In this document: positions 5,038-6,972 of the stretch, piece by piece
Layout of the letters: every line of letters starts with the position of its first letter
How positions within the stretch are numbered: the first letter of the stretch is position 1
Source: Gammaproteobacteria bacterium
GTDB taxonomy: Bacteria > Pseudomonadota > Gammaproteobacteria > Pseudomonadales > Pseudohongiellaceae
Reading direction: 5' to 3'
NCBI GenBank assembly: GCA_007571115.1
Contig: RKSA01000190.1
Span: 1-6,972, forward strand
DNA: 6,972 bases
Position numbers and translations under genes: made by a program
Notes under the pieces: model-generated
What the model saw: the letters and a program-made list of their open reading frames with translations, nothing else
The model's database searches: none
Told to the model about the DNA's origin: nothing

Positions 5038-6021
5038 TCAATCGCCAAACAGCGCCTCGACGAACTCGCGCGCGGCGAAGGGCCGCAAGTCTCTAGCGCC
5101 TTCGCCGATGCCGATGAAGCGCAATGGCAGGCCGAATCGCTGCGCAATGGCGAAAATCACTCCACCCTTGGCGGTGCCGTCGAGCTTGCTCAGCACGATT
5201 CCGGTGAACGACGCGCTCCGCTGGAAGCTTTCCGCCTGATGCAAGGCATTCTGCCCCGTTGTCGCATCGAGCACGAGCAGGATTTCGTCGGGGATGCCGG
5301 CATCTTGCCTGCGCAGCACGCGAACGATCTTTTCCAGTTCGCGCATGAGGTTGTCATGGGTATGCAAGCGTCCGGCGGTATCGGCGATGAGCACGTCGAT
5401 CTGTTTCGCCCGGGCCGATTGCCAGGCATCGAAAATCACCGCAGCGCTGTCGGCGCCAGCTTCCTGGGCGACGACCGGCACGTCGTTGCGCTCCCCCCAG
5501 GCCGTCAGTTGCTCGACGGCTGCGGCGCGGAAGGTGTCGCCGGCCGCCAGCATGACCGAATGCCCTTCGTCGCGAAACCTGTGCGCCAACTTGCCGATCG
5601 TCGTCGTCTTGCCGGCGCCGTTGACGCCAACCATGAGGATGACGAAAGGGCGGCCAGCGGCGGCGACTCGCAAGGGCTTCTCGCAAGGAAGCAGGATGTC
5701 GGCCAGCTCGTCCTTCAGCGCGGCGACGAATTGTTCGGCGTCGGCGAGTTGCCGACGGTCGAGTTTCCTGCGCAGCGCCTCGAGCACGGCGGTCGTGGCG
5801 TCGAGCCCCACATCGGCCGAAAGAAGCCGCGTTTCAATCTCGTCAAGCAATTCGGCATCGATGCGGCCATGCCCAGGGACCATGGCCTGCAAGCCGTCTC
5901 GCAAACGCTCGCTGGTCTTGCCGAGGCCTCGCTTGAGGCGGGCAAACAGCCCCCCGCCCGCCGGGCTACCGGATTGAAAAACCTCCTCTGCAGGGCGCGA
6001 AGAATGATCGGGCGGGGACAT
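5038..6021 (-). CDS. ftsY: Signal recognition particle receptor FtsY (short form)
   Basis: FtsY is the SRP receptor GTPase that docks ribosome-SRP complexes at the inner membrane for co-translational insertion. From the ATG at 6021 it has 327 residues. GLFARLKRGLGKTSERL (about 23-39) is the amphipathic membrane-targeting helix at the start of the NG domain. The P-loop GVNGAGKTTT is at 132-141, DTFRAAAVEQL at 162-172 (insertion box), DTAGR at 214-218, SKLDGTAKGG at 278-287 and GIGEGARDLRPF at 304-315. Only about 22 residues precede the NG domain, so the long acidic A domain of E. coli FtsY (497 residues) is absent; the size resembles Bacillus FtsY. The frame stays open upstream to an ATG at 6168, but those 49 residues contain two DNA inverted repeats and look non-protein-like. 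The Shine-Dalgarno at 6021 is weak. ftsE and ftsX do not follow. Confidence 0.95.
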   Translation of the reverse strand: MSPPDHSSRPAEEVFQSGSPAGGGLFARLKRGLGKTSERLRDGLQAMVPGHGRIDAELLDEIETRLLSADVGLDATTAVLEALRRKLDRRQLADAEQFVAALKDELADILLPCEKPLRVAAAGRPFVILMVGVNGAGKTTTIGKLAHRFRDEGHSVMLAAGDTFRAAAVEQLTAWGERNDVPVVAQEAGADSAAVIFDAWQSARAKQIDVLIADTAGRLHTHDNLMRELEKIVRVLRRQDAGIPDEILLVLDATTGQNALHQAESFQRSASFTGIVLSKLDGTAKGGVIFAIAQRFGLPLRFIGIGEGARDLRPFAAREFVEALFGD

Positions 6022-6037
6022 CGAATGTTCTCGAAAT

Positions 6038-6064
6038 TGGCGGTGCGCTATCCTATCACCGCCA
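6038..6064. promoter_or_regulatory. Operator-like 8-bp inverted repeat over the ftsY -10 region
   Basis: TGGCGGTG (6038-6045) and CACCGCCA (6057-6064) are perfect inverted copies separated by 11 bp, with half-site centres 19 bp apart. They bracket the proposed ftsY -10 hexamer. This geometry suits a dimeric DNA-binding protein, but no regulator is encoded nearby, so the role is inferred. Confidence 0.45.
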
Positions 6065-6079
6065 CGGCCCAGCCGACAA
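6050..6079 (-). promoter_or_regulatory. Candidate ftsY promoter
   Basis: On the ftsY strand TTGTCG (6079-6074) is followed after 18 bases by TAGGAT (6055-6050). Each hexamer matches four of six consensus positions. The start of transcription would be near 6042-6044, about 22 bases before the ATG. It is weak and is supported mainly by its position; the -10 lies between the arms of an inverted repeat. Confidence 0.35.
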
Positions 6080-6085
6080 AGCGCA

Positions 6086-6111
6086 GCCCCGTCCAACAAG
6101 AAGGACGGGGC
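6086..6111. promoter_or_regulatory. Perfect 9-bp inverted repeat between ftsY and rsmD
   Basis: GCCCCGTCC (6086-6094) and GGACGGGGC (6103-6111) are perfectly complementary around the eight-base loop AACAAGAA. On the + strand the stem is followed by ATTTCGC, a poor T tract. It resembles a terminator stem, yet it sits between two divergent genes where neither needs one. It lies just upstream of the candidate ftsY -35 and could fold in an rsmD leader transcript. Terminator, attenuator and protein-binding site are all possible. Confidence 0.5.
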
Positions 6112-6169
6112 ATTTCGCAAACAGCCCGTGCTTTTGGCCGGAGAGCGACGATGCTTGGCCCCGCCCAAT

Positions 6170-6177
6170 GGAGGAGG
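6170..6177 (+). promoter_or_regulatory. Strong ribosome-binding site deciding the rsmD GTG start
   Basis: GGAGGAGG lies eight bases before the GTG at 6186. This near-ideal Shine-Dalgarno at good spacing justifies the GTG start. Confidence 0.85.
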
Positions 6178-6185
6178 CGTGACTC

Positions 6186-6773
6186 GTGAGCAGCAAGAAA
6201 GGCCGAGGCCCTGGCAAAGGCGCCGTGCGAATCATCGGCGGCGAATGGCGCAGCAGGCTGTTGCGCTTCCCCCAGGTAGATGGCCTGCGACCGACTCCCG
6301 ATCGCATCCGCGAAACGCTGTTCAACTGGCTTCGCGATGCAATCCCCGGAAGCAACTGCCTGGATCTGTTCGCCGGCAGCGGCGCACTGGGCTTCGAGGC
6401 ATTGTCGAGGGGAGCTGTCCAGGCGATTTGCGTCGACCGCAATGCGGCCGTCTGCCGGGCGCTCAGGGAAAACGCTCGCATCTTGCAAGCCGACAACATG
6501 GAAATTCACCACGCATCGGCCTGGGACTGGCTGCGGCTGACTCGCCTCGCTCCGTCAAGCATCGACCTCGTTTTCCTCGACCCACCCTTTGCCGGCGGCT
6601 TCTTGCCCAGAGCCTGCGAGGTGCTCGAGCAAAGCGGCCTGCTTGCGAGACCGGCGCTGATCTATCTCGAGGCAGAGACCGAGCTTCGGCCGAAACAGCT
6701 TCCCGACAACTGGGAAATGGAGAAAACCAGCGCAGCCGCTGGCGTCCACTGCTTCCTGGCCCGGCGAACGTGA
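6186..6773 (+). CDS. rsmD: 16S rRNA (guanine-966-N2)-methyltransferase RsmD
   Basis: RsmD makes m2G966 in 16S rRNA of the assembling 30S subunit, using SAM. The protein has 195 residues (E. coli 198). The basic N-terminus leads to RIIGGEWRSRLL (15-26), then LRPTPDRIRETLFNWL (34-49), the SAM motif CLDLFAGSGALGFEALSRGA (58-77), and the catalytic LDPPF at 131-135. The start is GTG, supported by the ribosome-binding site at 6170-6177. An in-frame ATG is not available near the N-terminus. It is divergent from ftsY, a placement shared by many gammaproteobacteria, across a 164-bp region that holds two inverted repeats. I found no convincing rsmD promoter there. The gene that follows rsmD in relatives (often coaD) is not seen in the 199 bp left. 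Confidence 0.96.
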   Translation: MSSKKGRGPGKGAVRIIGGEWRSRLLRFPQVDGLRPTPDRIRETLFNWLRDAIPGSNCLDLFAGSGALGFEALSRGAVQAICVDRNAAVCRALRENARILQADNMEIHHASAWDWLRLTRLAPSSIDLVFLDPPFAGGFLPRACEVLEQSGLLARPALIYLEAETELRPKQLPDNWEMEKTSAAAGVHCFLARRT

Positions 6774-6951
6774 GTCCAGCTCTTGCGAACCCGCTCGAAG
6801 CGCTGTTCCAGCAGCATTTTCCAGTGCCAAAGCGAGCCTGAACGGTCAGCAGTGTCCGTGGGGACGCTCTTCCAGAGGCTGCCGAGGTCATCTCCCCCAT
6901 GTTCCAGAAAATCAGGAATACAATTTTTCAAAAGAAGCAAAAGCTTGGCAA
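6774..6951. other. No supportable gene after rsmD; AT-rich patch at its end
   Basis: I find no credible coding region here on either strand. Two tiny stems occur (GTCC/GGAC at 6854-6865 and CTCT/AGAG just after), without T tracts, so no rsmD terminator can be called. From about 6904 to 6945 the sequence turns AT-rich against a GC-rich background (for example AATACAATTTTTCAAAAG), as promoter regions do, but I cannot place both hexamers of a promoter. A minus-strand frame running in from the G tract has low-complexity sequence (MPPPPLAKLLLLLK) and overlaps rsmD, so I do not call it. Confidence 0.5.
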
Positions 6952-6964
6952 GGGGGGGGGGGGG
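6952..6964. repeat. Run of 13 consecutive G
   Basis: Thirteen G in a row lie eight bases from the window end. Such a tract may be a genuine slippery, phase-variable or quadruplex-forming element, or a sequencing or assembly artefact near a contig end. The sequence alone does not decide. Confidence 0.9.
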
Positions 6965-6972
6965 CAAAGCAT

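Noticed and set aside
6022..6168. Extension of FtsY by 49 residues to an upstream ATG
   Set aside because: The added region includes two strong inverted repeats and a candidate promoter, is not acidic like an A domain, and the downstream ATG gives a sensible NG-domain protein.
4993..6189. 398-codon + strand frame opposite ftsY
   Set aside because: It mirrors the ftsY coding sequence and shows no recognisable motif; high GC explains the lack of stops.
6662..6967. Minus-strand frame of about 100 codons reaching into rsmD
   Set aside because: Its N-terminus is produced by the G tract, it overlaps the conserved end of rsmD, and no family is recognisable.

Overview
This window looks like a housekeeping segment of a GC-rich proteobacterial chromosome, most likely gammaproteobacterial. 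The evidence is the full-length CmoA/CmoB pair, the L33/L28, RpoH and TrmB sequences, and the gene neighbourhood (rsmD, ftsY, rpoH, thiS, thiG, trmB), which resembles the order I recall from pseudomonads and relatives. I cannot name the genus. I see no tRNA, rRNA, CRISPR array, insertion sequence or phage gene.

Layout, left to right. Positions 1-422 hold the 3' part of rpmB (L28) and all of rpmG (L33) on the + strand, separated by a 68-bp gap with a strong hairpin at the rpmB stop. Only 6 bp later they meet the end of a convergent minus-strand operon, read thiS-thiG-trmB-cmoA-cmoB (3876 down to 429). It is very tightly packed: a 10-bp gap between thiS and thiG, then three successive 4-nt stop/start overlaps (GTGA, ATGA, ATGA). 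Upstream on the same strand is rpoH (heat-shock sigma factor, 4871-4005), preceded by a clear sigma-70 promoter and a repeat-containing leader. Next is ftsY (SRP receptor, 6021-5038), an unusually short form. Divergent from ftsY is rsmD (6186-6773, + strand). The last 199 bp hold no gene I can support and end in a run of 13 G.

How the genes fit together. Most act on the translation apparatus: two ribosomal proteins, an rRNA methyltransferase (RsmD, m2G966), two tRNA modification pathways (TrmB for m7G46; CmoA then CmoB for cmo5U34), and protein targeting (FtsY). RpoH controls proteostasis. ThiS and ThiG make the thiazole half of thiamin.

Points worth a second look: ftsE and ftsX are missing between ftsY and rpoH; FtsY lacks the long acidic A domain; a 12-bp tandem triplication gives cmoA three in-frame ATGs; the rpoH leader has three 11-nt Shine-Dalgarno-bearing repeats and possible SD-sequestering pairing; two strong inverted repeats lie in the ftsY/rsmD divergent region; and the thiS leader has competing stem arms but no visible TPP riboswitch. 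I found no convincing wholly new system. The novelty here is at the level of regulation and gene order.
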